Of a stretch of DNA of 64,000 nucleotides, positions 44,119 through 52,888 are shown in pieces. A program made the translations under genes and the position numbers. This stretch comes from Deltaproteobacteria bacterium (GTDB taxonomy: Bacteria > Desulfobacterota > Desulfuromonadia > Geobacterales > Geobacteraceae). Below the pieces are notes generated by a model. It worked only from the letters and a program-made list of their open reading frames with translations, did no database searches and had not been told where the DNA came from. The stretch lies in contig SBEG01000009.1 of NCBI GenBank assembly GCA_009668975.1, positions 3,454 to 67,453 on the forward strand, written 5' to 3'. Within the stretch, counting starts at the first letter, position 1. Each line of letters opens with the position of its first letter.

Positions 44119-44405
44119 AGACCTTGAGAAAATCCAGCTATTTTTTTGTGATCCTGCTGCTTCTTCTGCTGACCTTCGCTGCCCTGTTCCCCCATGCACG
44201 ACAGAGGCAGAAAACGGACGCACACTCTTTGGACACCATGGCGGGCCAGGTGCGAGAACTCGGACTTACCGACCTCTGCCTCTTTACCGAGGCGAGTTAT
44301 ACCCGGCACATAACCCAGACCGACCTGCGGACACCGTTTCAGGAACTCCCCCTGTCGCTGGAACATTTCCCCTCGGGCGCACTCATGCAGCCCCCCCGTA
44401 GATGA
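44115..44405 (+). CDS. Conserved small exported protein in the NosL/ABC module
   Basis: The 96-residue product uses GTG 44115, overlapping the NosL stop. A hydrophobic N-terminus (VILLLLLLTFAALF) is followed by ELGLTDLCLFTEASYTRH and LPLSLEHFPSGALMQPP. I have seen these phrases in small proteins beside NosL genes of related bacteria, but no function is known. The Cys and His residues may bind metal. It lies 10 bp before the permease gene. Confidence 0.72.
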   Translation: MKTLRKSSYFFVILLLLLLTFAALFPHARQRQKTDAHSLDTMAGQVRELGLTDLCLFTEASYTRHITQTDLRTPFQELPLSLEHFPSGALMQPPRR

Positions 44406-44414
44406 AAAGGACAC

Positions 44415-45548
44415 ATGGCAAAAACAATTGAGCGTCAACGACATATCATCGAGTTCACCCTTTCTTCCCTCCTGCGCAGAAAGGGGAAAAATCTCGCCCT
44501 GCTATCGATTTACACTGTCGTGGTTTTTCTGCTTGCTTCGGTAATGTTTTTTACCAATGCCCTGAAACGCGAGGCCGCTTTCATCCTGAAGGATGCACCG
44601 GAGATTATCGTGCAAAAGACCTTGACCGGGCGCTATGCTCCGATACCGGTTGCCTATGCGGCAAAACTCGGGGAGATCCGTGGTGTTGTGGAGGTACGGG
44701 AACGCCTGTGGGGCTATTATTACGATTCCGAAGTCAAGGCAAATTATACCTTTGTTGTGCCGGAAGATTTTCCCCATGAGCAGGGCTCCATCATCATCGG
44801 GTCGGGTATCTCCCGGGCCCGCCACGCTTACGAGGGAGACTCCCTGAGCTTTACCGGGCACGATGGCGTGGCGAGAAACTACACAATAACGGAAGTCCTT
44901 TCGGCTGACTCTCAGCTGGTTTCGGCCGACCTCATCCAGATTTCGGCTGCGGATTACCGGGAGCTCTCCGGCATTCCGCCGGACCAAGCCACCGACCTGC
45001 TCCTGTCAGTCCGCAACCGGTTGGAGGTAGCAACCGTAGCTGAAAAAGTGCTGAAGCTTTTTCCTGATGCACGCCCGATCATCCGCGATGAAATCCAGCG
45101 AACCTACGATGCGGTCTTCAATTGGCGAAGCGGCATCATGCTGGTCATCCTCTGTACGACGATCCTTTCTTTCATCATCTTTGCCTGGGACCGGGCGGCC
45201 GGCCTCAGCGCCGACGAGAAGCGGGAGATCGGCATTCTCAAGGCGGTCGGCTGGGAAACCTCCGACGTGCTGATCATGAAATTCTGGGAGGGGGCGGCGG
45301 TTTCCCTGACCGCATTCCTGGCTGGAGTAATTCTGGCCTATTGCCATGTCTTCTTCACTTCTTCGGCCCTTTTTCTGCCGGTGCTGAAGGGCTGGTCGAC
45401 GTTGTATCCCGAATTCAGGCTGGTGCCGTACATAAATGTCAACCACCTGATCACGTTATTCTTTTTTTCTGTTGTCCCTTATACGATAACCACCATCATC
45501 CCGGCCTGGAGGGCCGCGACCATCGACCCCGATTCGGTCATGAGATAG
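44415..45548 (+). CDS. FtsX-like ABC transporter permease
   Basis: The 377-residue protein has one N-terminal membrane segment (about 28-48), a large periplasmic MacB-PCD-like domain (about 50-235) and three C-terminal membrane segments with the FtsX signature (LSADEKREIGILKAVGWE, then a final PAWRAATIDPDSVMR). This matches LolC/E or MacB permeases. With the ATPase that follows it forms a mechanotransmission-type transporter rather than a substrate pump. Its association with NosL suggests that it handles a copper protein or copper-loaded lipoprotein in the periplasm; that is inference. Confidence 0.9.
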   Translation: MAKTIERQRHIIEFTLSSLLRRKGKNLALLSIYTVVVFLLASVMFFTNALKREAAFILKDAPEIIVQKTLTGRYAPIPVAYAAKLGEIRGVVEVRERLWGYYYDSEVKANYTFVVPEDFPHEQGSIIIGSGISRARHAYEGDSLSFTGHDGVARNYTITEVLSADSQLVSADLIQISAADYRELSGIPPDQATDLLLSVRNRLEVATVAEKVLKLFPDARPIIRDEIQRTYDAVFNWRSGIMLVILCTTILSFIIFAWDRAAGLSADEKREIGILKAVGWETSDVLIMKFWEGAAVSLTAFLAGVILAYCHVFFTSSALFLPVLKGWSTLYPEFRLVPYINVNHLITLFFFSVVPYTITTIIPAWRAATIDPDSVMR

Positions 45549-45561
45549 GAACAGGCTGCCG

Positions 45562-46248
45562 ATGATAACAATCAGTATGGTGACGAAGGTCTTCAATCAG
45601 GGCCGGCCCAATGAATATACGGCAGTGGATGGGGTGAATCTGAGGGTTGAAATGGGTAAAGTCCTGGCTCTGAAGGGCCCAAGCGGATCGGGGAAGACCA
45701 CGCTGCTGACGGTTCTCGGCTGTATGTCGCGGCCAACTTCGGGGAGAATTTTTCTGCGGGAGCGGGAGCTGACCAGCCTGCCGGAACGATTCCTCACCGA
45801 AATTCGCCGCCGGACCTTCGGCTTTATCTTCCAGCAGCTCAATCTCATCAAGGGGGTTTCCGCGCTGGAAAATGTCATGGTTCCGGTCTATCCGACCGGG
45901 GAGAAATTTTCCTCGCTCCGGAAAAGGGCGCTGGAGCTTCTCGAAACCTTCAACCTGTCCCACCGGGCAGCGGCCAAGGTGGAATGGCTTTCCGGCGGTG
46001 AGGCGCAGCGGGTGGCCATTGCCCGGGCGTTGATCAACAATCCAGAGATCATCATCGCGGATGAGCCGACCGCCCATCTTGACACCCGGCTTTCCCTGGA
46101 ATTCATGGAGATCATGCAGAATCTGAAAGGTCAGGGGAAAACCATCCTGATTTCCAGCCACGATCCGATTGTCTATGAATCAAGCCTGGTGGACACGGTG
46201 CTGGAGATGAGAGACGGCAGACTGGTGAGCGACGGAGCTGCCCGATGA
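45562..46248 (+). CDS. LolD/MacB-type ABC ATPase
   Basis: The 228-residue ATPase has Walker A GPSGSGKTT (about 39-47), signature LSGGEAQRVAIARAL, Walker B IIADEPTAHLD and H-loop SSHD. This is the standard LolD/MacB/FtsE group that pairs with FtsX-like permeases. It lies 13 bp after the permease gene, and its stop overlaps the start of the next gene. Confidence 0.93.
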   Translation: MITISMVTKVFNQGRPNEYTAVDGVNLRVEMGKVLALKGPSGSGKTTLLTVLGCMSRPTSGRIFLRERELTSLPERFLTEIRRRTFGFIFQQLNLIKGVSALENVMVPVYPTGEKFSSLRKRALELLETFNLSHRAAAKVEWLSGGEAQRVAIARALINNPEIIIADEPTAHLDTRLSLEFMEIMQNLKGQGKTILISSHDPIVYESSLVDTVLEMRDGRLVSDGAAR

Positions 46249-47243
46249 TTTTGCACCCGGGGATCCTCTCGCTGCTGATCTCATCGCTGCTGGTCGGAGG
46301 GATGGTGCTCTATGCCGCGTCTTGCGGTATTGCGATTTTGCGCGGCTGGGACATTTCCAGCGGCAGCGAGCGGCAGTTGCAGCTGGAAAGACAAACCTAC
46401 CTCATTTCGACCATTCTCGGCTATCTGTTGTTCTTTCAGCTTATTTCCCTTTTTCTCTTCATTTACACGGTGGACGATATCTGCCCGCTCTTCACCGGCG
46501 CCATGTGTGCGGTCGGTTCCCTGACGGTGAACCCGTTTGGCTATCCGGTACTACTCTGCAAGACGGCGACGTTTATTCTTGCCGGTCTCTGGCTGATTCT
46601 GAATTATGCGGACAGCAGGGGCTACGATTACCCGCTGATCAGGGTGAAGTATCGTTTCCTGCTGGTACTTGCCCCCTTGGTTGTGGTGGAAGCGGTCCTG
46701 CAGTGGATCTATTTCCTGAAACTGCAACCGGACGTCATTACCTCCTGCTGCGGCAGCCTCTTCTCCTCGGCCAACGAGAGTGTGGCAGCGGAAATAGCCA
46801 CTCTGCCGGCCTTCCCCATGATGACTGTCTTCTATGGCGTGATGCTGCTTACCCTGGTCTCAGGTGTCGTGTTCTACCGGACCGGCAAGGGGGGCTGGCT
46901 GTTCCCGCTTGTGAGCGGCATTGCTTTTGTCGTTGCCATCGTCGCGGTTATCTCGTTTATTTCGCTCTATTTCTACGAACTTCCGACTCACCATTGTCCC
47001 TTCTGCATTCTCCAGAAGGAATACCTCTATGTGGGTTACCCCCTCTACATCCTGCTTTTGGTCGCCACGGTCAGCGGGCTCGGCACGGGTCTTCTCCTGC
47101 CTTTCAGGAAGATCGCCAGCCTGGCCGAAACTCTGCCCCAATTGAGCCGGAAGCTTACCTTTGTTTCCGTCCTCTCCTATCTTCTGTTCACCATTATTGC
47201 CAGCTGGCCGATCCTGTTTTCCAGCTTTACGCTGAGAATCTGA
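46245..47243 (+). CDS. Polytopic membrane protein with paired cysteines, end of the NosL/ABC module
   Basis: The 332-residue protein has about eight membrane segments. Cys pairs lie at likely membrane edges: C80 and C88 (DDICPLFTGAMC), C168-C169 (SCCGS) and HHCPFC (H249, H250, C251, C254). The last motif followed by ILQKEYLYVGYPLY recalls DsbB/VKOR-like or copper-relay membrane proteins, but I do not recognise a named family. It starts within the ATPase stop codon. Copper transfer or thiol redox control for the module are the two most likely roles. Confidence 0.82.
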   Translation: MILHPGILSLLISSLLVGGMVLYAASCGIAILRGWDISSGSERQLQLERQTYLISTILGYLLFFQLISLFLFIYTVDDICPLFTGAMCAVGSLTVNPFGYPVLLCKTATFILAGLWLILNYADSRGYDYPLIRVKYRFLLVLAPLVVVEAVLQWIYFLKLQPDVITSCCGSLFSSANESVAAEIATLPAFPMMTVFYGVMLLTLVSGVVFYRTGKGGWLFPLVSGIAFVVAIVAVISFISLYFYELPTHHCPFCILQKEYLYVGYPLYILLLVATVSGLGTGLLLPFRKIASLAETLPQLSRKLTFVSVLSYLLFTIIASWPILFSSFTLRI

Positions 47244-47439
47244 TTTTCCTTGGGACTGTCGGTACTTTGCTGTTCTCAATGGAGAAGGGTATGCTTGTTT
47301 TGGCTGGGAATAACTGGAAAGAGCCGGAGTAAAAGGGTGGCGTTGTTCTTTGAAGCGTTCCTCCCCTTAGATTAAGGGGATGACAGGCCTGCGCGCTGGA
47401 GCGCTTCGGCGTGCAAGCGGGAGGGGTTACCTTGTGCCT

Positions 47440-47967
47440 CTACAGCAAGCTGAGAATCTGTTTCTTCAAGGTCGCTTCGGAAGCACTGCCGAGAATCTTG
47501 TAGCGAATGACACCCTTTCTGTCGACCAGGTAGGTGCGCGGTATACCGGCCACGTCATAATTTTTGGCCATTTTCTGGTCCGGGTCGAGGAGTACCGGGT
47601 AGCTGATGCCCATTTCCTTTGCCAGCTTCTGCACGATGTCTTTGCGCTGGCCCACATTCACGGCCAGAATGACCAGCCCTTTCTTTCCGTACTGCCGGTA
47701 GAACTTCTCCATGGCCGGCATTTCTTCCTTGCAGGAACTGCAGCCCCCGGCCCAGAAGTGGAGCATGAGTACCTTGCCGCGGAAATCGTCCGGGATTCGG
47801 ACAGTTGTGCCGTTGAGACTGGCGAGGGCGACCCTTGGCGGCTTGTTGCCGACTCGTAAAGGAGCCCCGTCGGCGGCAGAAACGCCTGCGGCGATAACGA
47901 TGAGAAAAAGGGCAAGCAGGCCGGCAGTCTTCCTGGAGAAGTTTAGCATCAAACGTGTCAATATCAT
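47440..47967 (-). CDS. TlpA/ResA-like periplasmic thioredoxin
   Basis: The 175-residue product is preceded by AGGAGGT. The signal or anchor segment (about 15-32) leads to an AhpC/TSA-type thioredoxin fold with active site GGCSSCKEEMP (C76, C79) and a cis-Pro region VAGIPRTYLVD. Such proteins keep cysteines of cytochromes or copper sites reduced in the periplasm. It lies downstream of cusA on the same strand. The sequence 47244-47439 between it and the convergent module holds only a small hairpin (47363-47379). Confidence 0.9.
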   Translation of the reverse strand: MILTRLMLNFSRKTAGLLALFLIVIAAGVSAADGAPLRVGNKPPRVALASLNGTTVRIPDDFRGKVLMLHFWAGGCSSCKEEMPAMEKFYRQYGKKGLVILAVNVGQRKDIVQKLAKEMGISYPVLLDPDQKMAKNYDVAGIPRTYLVDRKGVIRYKILGSASEATLKKQILSLL

Positions 47968-47995
47968 GTTGTACGACCTCCTGAAATGTTTAAAA

Positions 47996-48028
47996 AGACC
48001 TGCCAGGTTTTCAAAACCTGGCAGGTCT
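47996..48028. repeat. 33-bp near-perfect palindrome, family 3 copy 1
   Basis: AGACCTGCCAGGTTTT followed by its complement AAAACCTGGCAGGTCT. It lies just after the cusA stop (on the - strand) and may serve as a terminator, but the same palindrome occurs at 63546-63579 within the heme operon, so it is better called a REP-like repeat. Confidence 0.85.
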
Positions 48029-48036
48029 GGTCCGTC

Positions 48037-51000
48037 TTATGAGGACAGTACGCCTTCGGCGGAAACTGCCGGAAGTTTTTTCTTCAGCTCAAAATTCCAT
48101 TTCCACATCTCGAAAATCACCGGATAGATCATCAGCTCCATGAGGAAGGAGGTGAAGATGCCGCCGACCATCGGTGCCGCGATGTGTTTCATGACGTCGG
48201 AGCCGGTGCCGCTTGCCCACATGATCGGGAGCAATCCGAGGAACATGGTTGCCACGGTCATCACCTTGGGCCGGAGTCTCTTGACCGCCCCCTCAAGCAC
48301 TGCCTGGCGGAGCTCTTCCCGGTTGCGGAGCCGCCCCTCTTTTCCGGCCTGCGCATACGCCAGATCAAGATAGAGGAGCATGAAAACCCCGGTCTCGGCA
48401 TCGACCCCGAGCAGGGCGATCAAACCGACCCAGACCCCGATACTCATATTGTAATCCAGCAGGTAGAGAAACCAGATGGCGCCGATGGCGGAGAACGGCA
48501 CCGCCAGCAGGATGATGGCGGTTTTTACCATGGAGCGGGTATTGAGCCAGAGCAGAATGACAATGAAAAACAGCGTCAGGGGAATAATCAGGGTCAGGCG
48601 TTCCTTGACGCGTGCCATGGCTTCGTACTGGCCGCTCCAGCTTATCGCATAGCCGGGGGCGAGTTCGATCTGCTCCCGGAGCAACGGCCCGGCCTCGTCG
48701 ATGAAGCTGCTCGGGTCGCGATCTGCCAGGTCCACATAGACGTAGCCGGTCAGGAGCCCGTCCTCGTCGCGGATCATCGATGCCCCCGCGGTGACATTTA
48801 TCCCGGCCAGCTGGCCGAGAGGGATCTGTTTCTTGCCATCGTTAGCCGGGATCAGGACCCTGCGCAGGGCCTCCGGGTCGCCGCGGAAATCACGCATATA
48901 GCGGACATTTACCGGGTATCTTTCGCGTCCCTGGATGACGGTGGTCACATTTTCACCGCCGATGGCGCTCTGTACCACCTGTTGCGCCTCGTCCACGCTC
49001 AGGCCGTACCTGCCCAGCTCTTCCCGGTTCCATTCGATATCGAGGAAATAGCCGCCGCCGGTCCGCTCGGCAAAGACGTTGCGCGTTCCCTTGACCGATT
49101 TCAGCAGCGATTCGACCCGGGCGCCGATATCCTCGATCGTGACCAGGTTGCCCCCGGAAATCTTCAGCCCAAGCGGGGTGCGGATGCCGGTGGTGAGCAT
49201 GTCGATCCGGCCCTTGACCGGCATGGTCCAGGCGTTGGAGACCCCGGGAAGTTGCAGGGCGTCGTTCAACTGGGCAACCAGTTCGTCCTTCGAGATGGTG
49301 TCCGGGGTCATGACGCGCAGCGGAACCTTCAGCCACTCCGGTGCCCAGGAGGAGTACCAGGTCTCCTTTTTTCGCCATTCCGACTTGGGTTTCAGGGTTA
49401 TGACAGTTTCCAACATCGAGAGCGGCGCCGGGTCGGTGGAGGTTTCAGCCCGGCCGGCCTTGCCGAGCACCCGGTCGACTTCCGGAAAACTTTTGATGAT
49501 CCGGTCGGTTACCTGCAGCAGCTTCTGCGCCTCGGTGATCGAGATGCCGGGCATGGTGGTCGGCATGTACATCAGCGACCCCTCATCCAGGGGCGGCATG
49601 AACTCCGAGCCGAGTTTCAGGTACACCGGCCAGGTCAGCAGCACGAGGGCCAGGGCTATCCCCAGGACCAGCGATTTCCTCTGCAAGGCCCAGACCGCGG
49701 CCGGTTCGTAGAGCCGGATCAGGAAGCGGCTGATCGGGTGATCCTTTTCCGAGCGAATCTTGCCCACCAGCACCGCATTCGCGGTCCTGCAGAGCCAGCG
49801 GGGCCGGAAGCTGAAGTTGCGGACATTGGTCAAGAGCATCCGCAGGGCCGGGTCGAGGGTGATGGTGAGCAGTGCCGCCACCACCATCGAGAGGGTCTTG
49901 GTGTAAGCGAGCGGCTTGAAGAGACGCCCTTCCTGGGCTTCCAGCGACAGAACCGGCAGAAAGGAGACGGCGATTACCAAAAGGGCGAAAAAGCTCGGCC
50001 CGGCAACCTCTTTAAGCGCACCGAGTACCACGGTCCGGTAATCTTCCTTGCGGCCCTCCTGTTCCCAGATCTCGAGCTTCTTATGAGTCTGCTCGACAAT
50101 GACGATCGCGGCATCCACCATGACGCCAATGGCGATGGCGATACCCCCCAACGACATGATGTTGGCGTTGATGCCCAGCAGCTGGAAGGGGATGAAAGAG
50201 ATGAGCACGGCCAGGGGGATGGTGATGATCGGGATGATCGAACTGGGCGCGTGCCAGAGGAACAGCAATATCACCAGTGAAACAGTGATAATTACCTCGA
50301 GGATGGTGAACTTGAGGTTGTCGATCGATTTTTCAATAAGCTCGGAGCGGTCATAGATGGGTACCACCTTGACCCCGGTCGGAAGGCCCGGCTCAATCTC
50401 TTTCAGTTTTGCCTTTACCCCCCGGATCACATCCAGGGTGTTCTGCCCCTGGCGCATGACGACAATACCGGAGACCACTTCACCTTGCCCGTCAAGATCA
50501 GATACTCCCCGCCGCAGATCCGGACCGAGTACCACCCGGCCCACATCCCTGATGCGGATGGGGGTGCCGTCTTCGCTGGTCGAAAGGACGATGCTCTCAA
50601 AATCGCCCACGGAACGGGCATAGCCGCGCCCCCTTACCATGTACTCGGTTCCACCGAACTCGATCAGCCGCCCCGCCGCCTCGCTGTTGCCGCCGCGCAC
50701 CGCCTCGACCACCCGGTTGATGGAGATGCCGTAGGCCTGAAGTTTGTTCGGATCAAGATTTACCTGGTACTGCTGGCCGAAGCCGCCGAGGGGGGCCACT
50801 TCGGCAACACCGGGTACCGCCTTGAGGTAATAGCGGAGATACCAGTCCTGGTAAGAGCGCAGCTCGGCCAGGCTGTGGCTGCCCGAACTGTCCACCAGCG
50901 CATACTGAAAAATCCAGCCGACACCGGTGGCATCCGGTCCCAGTTCGGTCCGAACTCCCTCCGGTAAGCTTTGCAGTACCCCTGACAGGTACTCCTGGGT

Positions 51001-51324
51001 GCGCGAACGGGCCCAGTAGATGTCGGTGCCCTCTTCGAAAATGACGTAGACAAAGGAATAGCCGAAATCGGTGAAGGCGCGGACGGTCTTGACCTTCGGA
51101 GAGCCGAGCATGGCGGTCACGATCGGGTAGGTGACCTGATCCTCGATAATGTCGGGGCTGCGATCCCAGCGGGAATAAATGATGACCTGGGTGTCGGAAA
51201 GGTCGGGAATGGCGTCCAGGGTCATGTGGTGCATGGACCACCAGCCGGCGACGGTGGCTATGGTGACCAAGAGGAAGATAATCAGTTTGTTCTGTGCGGA
51301 AAACTCTATGATTCGGTTAATCAT
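48037..51324 (-). CDS. cusA: CusA/CzcA-type heavy-metal RND efflux pump
   Basis: The 1095-residue protein has the HME-RND layout: first helix, a periplasmic porter domain (DLSDTQVIIYSRWDRSPDII in parts), helix 4 with VGVMVDAAIVIVEQTHKK carrying the proton-relay Asp, second porter half and final helices. It exports Cu(I)/Ag(I) or divalent metals, driven by protons; the opening DLSDTQVII favours the CusA branch. It overlaps cusB by 8 bp. No outer-membrane factor (CusC) gene lies in the operon. Some other TolC-like protein must serve, or the gene is elsewhere. Confidence 0.94.
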   Translation of the reverse strand: MINRIIEFSAQNKLIIFLLVTIATVAGWWSMHHMTLDAIPDLSDTQVIIYSRWDRSPDIIEDQVTYPIVTAMLGSPKVKTVRAFTDFGYSFVYVIFEEGTDIYWARSRTQEYLSGVLQSLPEGVRTELGPDATGVGWIFQYALVDSSGSHSLAELRSYQDWYLRYYLKAVPGVAEVAPLGGFGQQYQVNLDPNKLQAYGISINRVVEAVRGGNSEAAGRLIEFGGTEYMVRGRGYARSVGDFESIVLSTSEDGTPIRIRDVGRVVLGPDLRRGVSDLDGQGEVVSGIVVMRQGQNTLDVIRGVKAKLKEIEPGLPTGVKVVPIYDRSELIEKSIDNLKFTILEVIITVSLVILLFLWHAPSSIIPIITIPLAVLISFIPFQLLGINANIMSLGGIAIAIGVMVDAAIVIVEQTHKKLEIWEQEGRKEDYRTVVLGALKEVAGPSFFALLVIAVSFLPVLSLEAQEGRLFKPLAYTKTLSMVVAALLTITLDPALRMLLTNVRNFSFRPRWLCRTANAVLVGKIRSEKDHPISRFLIRLYEPAAVWALQRKSLVLGIALALVLLTWPVYLKLGSEFMPPLDEGSLMYMPTTMPGISITEAQKLLQVTDRIIKSFPEVDRVLGKAGRAETSTDPAPLSMLETVITLKPKSEWRKKETWYSSWAPEWLKVPLRVMTPDTISKDELVAQLNDALQLPGVSNAWTMPVKGRIDMLTTGIRTPLGLKISGGNLVTIEDIGARVESLLKSVKGTRNVFAERTGGGYFLDIEWNREELGRYGLSVDEAQQVVQSAIGGENVTTVIQGRERYPVNVRYMRDFRGDPEALRRVLIPANDGKKQIPLGQLAGINVTAGASMIRDEDGLLTGYVYVDLADRDPSSFIDEAGPLLREQIELAPGYAISWSGQYEAMARVKERLTLIIPLTLFFIVILLWLNTRSMVKTAIILLAVPFSAIGAIWFLYLLDYNMSIGVWVGLIALLGVDAETGVFMLLYLDLAYAQAGKEGRLRNREELRQAVLEGAVKRLRPKVMTVATMFLGLLPIMWASGTGSDVMKHIAAPMVGGIFTSFLMELMIYPVIFEMWKWNFELKKKLPAVSAEGVLSS

Positions 51325-52798
51325 GGCGGTGTCCGCCGTTCTCCATTACTTTTTTGTCAGAATTGTCATCCGCTGATTTCCCCGTGTATTTTGTCGGGGC
51401 TTTGTCGAAGTCCTTTTTGCACTGGAGGGTGCAGAAGAAGTAAGTCTTGCCCTGGTACTCGCTGCTCAGACCTGCCGCCTTCGACTTTCCTTCGTCCACC
51501 ATCATCCCACAGGCGGGGTCGATACTTCCTGTTCCCGACATCCCTTCTGAGGCACTCTTCATCCTGCTCTCCGAGTCAATCAGGAAGTTCCCTGAAACGA
51601 CGATCCGCTCTCCCGGGTTGAGCCCCTCGAGAATCTCCACACGGCCGTCCAGATACTTGCCGGTTTCAACCTCGCGTGCCTCGAACAATCCGGTGCCCCG
51701 TTCGACGAAAACGGTCTTTTTCAGGCCGGAATCAAGCACGGCTTCAGCCGGTACTGTCACGGCGGGCGGCATGGTCACCTCATGTTCCACGTCTACGAAC
51801 ATGTCCGGCCGCAACACTAATCCCGGATTGTCCGCCTCCAGCCTGACCTTCAGGGTTCGGGTGACCGGGTCGAAGACCGGCGGGACACTGCTGACCCTGG
51901 CCTGGAAGACTTTTCCCTGGTAACGGAACGCGACCTTCTGCCCGGGGCGGAAGTACCTGGCCTCGTTCTCGTAGGTGTCCAGCAAAATCCAGACCCGTCG
52001 CAGGTCCGCGATCGTGAACAGCTCCGAGCCTTTTTCGAATCTTTCGTCGGGTGTTATGTTGCGGGCGAGAACGAAGCCTCCGGCGGGCGAACGGATCACA
52101 ATGTCCTGGGTTATCACCTGGGTCCGGCCGATCTCCTCGATTTGAATATCAGACATGCCGAGATTCCGCAAGTTGTCCCGGTATTTGTCGACACTGGTCC
52201 CAAGCGGGGTGAATTGCTGGTATTTACCGGCTTCGGGGTACTGTTTGCCGGACAGCTGGATTTTTCCCGTGGAAGCGAGAATGGAGATGTATGCCTGCTG
52301 GGCGGTCAGCAATTCCGCGGCATAGAAATAGGCCAACGGCTGGTTCTTTTTAACCAGGGTCCCGGTAGTGACCGGGAAGACTTTCCTGATCCAGCCGTCC
52401 GTATAGGCCCTGATCCGGTAGATGCGTGTTTCGTCAGCCGCCACCCTGCCCAAGGCGCGCACCGTATGAGTCCCCGAGGCTTTTTCCACCGGCTCGATCC
52501 TGACACCGATCAGTTGCTGTTTTTCCGGGCTTACCCTCACGCTGCCCGCCGGCATCATGTTCATCCCGGCGGAATTACCCCCGCCATCTGCATAGACCGG
52601 TTCAAGGGACATACCGCACGGAGCGATCCCCGGTTTGTCGTAGCGGTGTCCAGGATTCATGGGGTCAACATAGTACAGGATCTGTCGCCCTCCGGAAGAC
52701 GCTTTGTCCGGGGAGGTTCTCTGACTGTACCAGTAGCCTGAAAAGAAAGTTATCGCCAGGAGCAGGACAATAGAGAGCACATAGAGATACTTTTTCAT
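51317..52798 (-). CDS. cusB: CusB-type efflux adaptor with two extra metal-binding domains
   Basis: The 493-residue protein has an N-terminal anchor (about 4-22), a heavy-metal-binding domain (about 40-69, YYVDPMNPG to PCGMSLEPVY), the membrane-fusion core (barrel-sandwich, helical hairpin, beta-barrel; about 90-420) and a C-terminal YHS domain (about 435-480, IDPACGMMVDEG to YFFCTLQCKKDF). CusB links CusA to the outer-membrane channel and passes metal to the pump. Having both an N-terminal and a C-terminal metal domain is more elaborate than E. coli CusB. A His-Asp tail ends the chain. Confidence 0.92.
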   Translation of the reverse strand: MKKYLYVLSIVLLLAITFFSGYWYSQRTSPDKASSGGRQILYYVDPMNPGHRYDKPGIAPCGMSLEPVYADGGGNSAGMNMMPAGSVRVSPEKQQLIGVRIEPVEKASGTHTVRALGRVAADETRIYRIRAYTDGWIRKVFPVTTGTLVKKNQPLAYFYAAELLTAQQAYISILASTGKIQLSGKQYPEAGKYQQFTPLGTSVDKYRDNLRNLGMSDIQIEEIGRTQVITQDIVIRSPAGGFVLARNITPDERFEKGSELFTIADLRRVWILLDTYENEARYFRPGQKVAFRYQGKVFQARVSSVPPVFDPVTRTLKVRLEADNPGLVLRPDMFVDVEHEVTMPPAVTVPAEAVLDSGLKKTVFVERGTGLFEAREVETGKYLDGRVEILEGLNPGERIVVSGNFLIDSESRMKSASEGMSGTGSIDPACGMMVDEGKSKAAGLSSEYQGKTYFFCTLQCKKDFDKAPTKYTGKSADDNSDKKVMENGGHRHD

Positions 52799-52888
52799 GG
52801 AACTGGGGGCTTCCTTTCTTTCCCTTCAGCAATGTTGATGTTTGCTGCAATTATATTTACCCTACGTGTGGTGAGTTCTTCCACGGAG

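Noticed and set aside
48184..50280. 698-codon open frame on the + strand
   Set aside because: It is antisense to cusA, which has unmistakable RND motifs; the + product is low-complexity and unlike any family.
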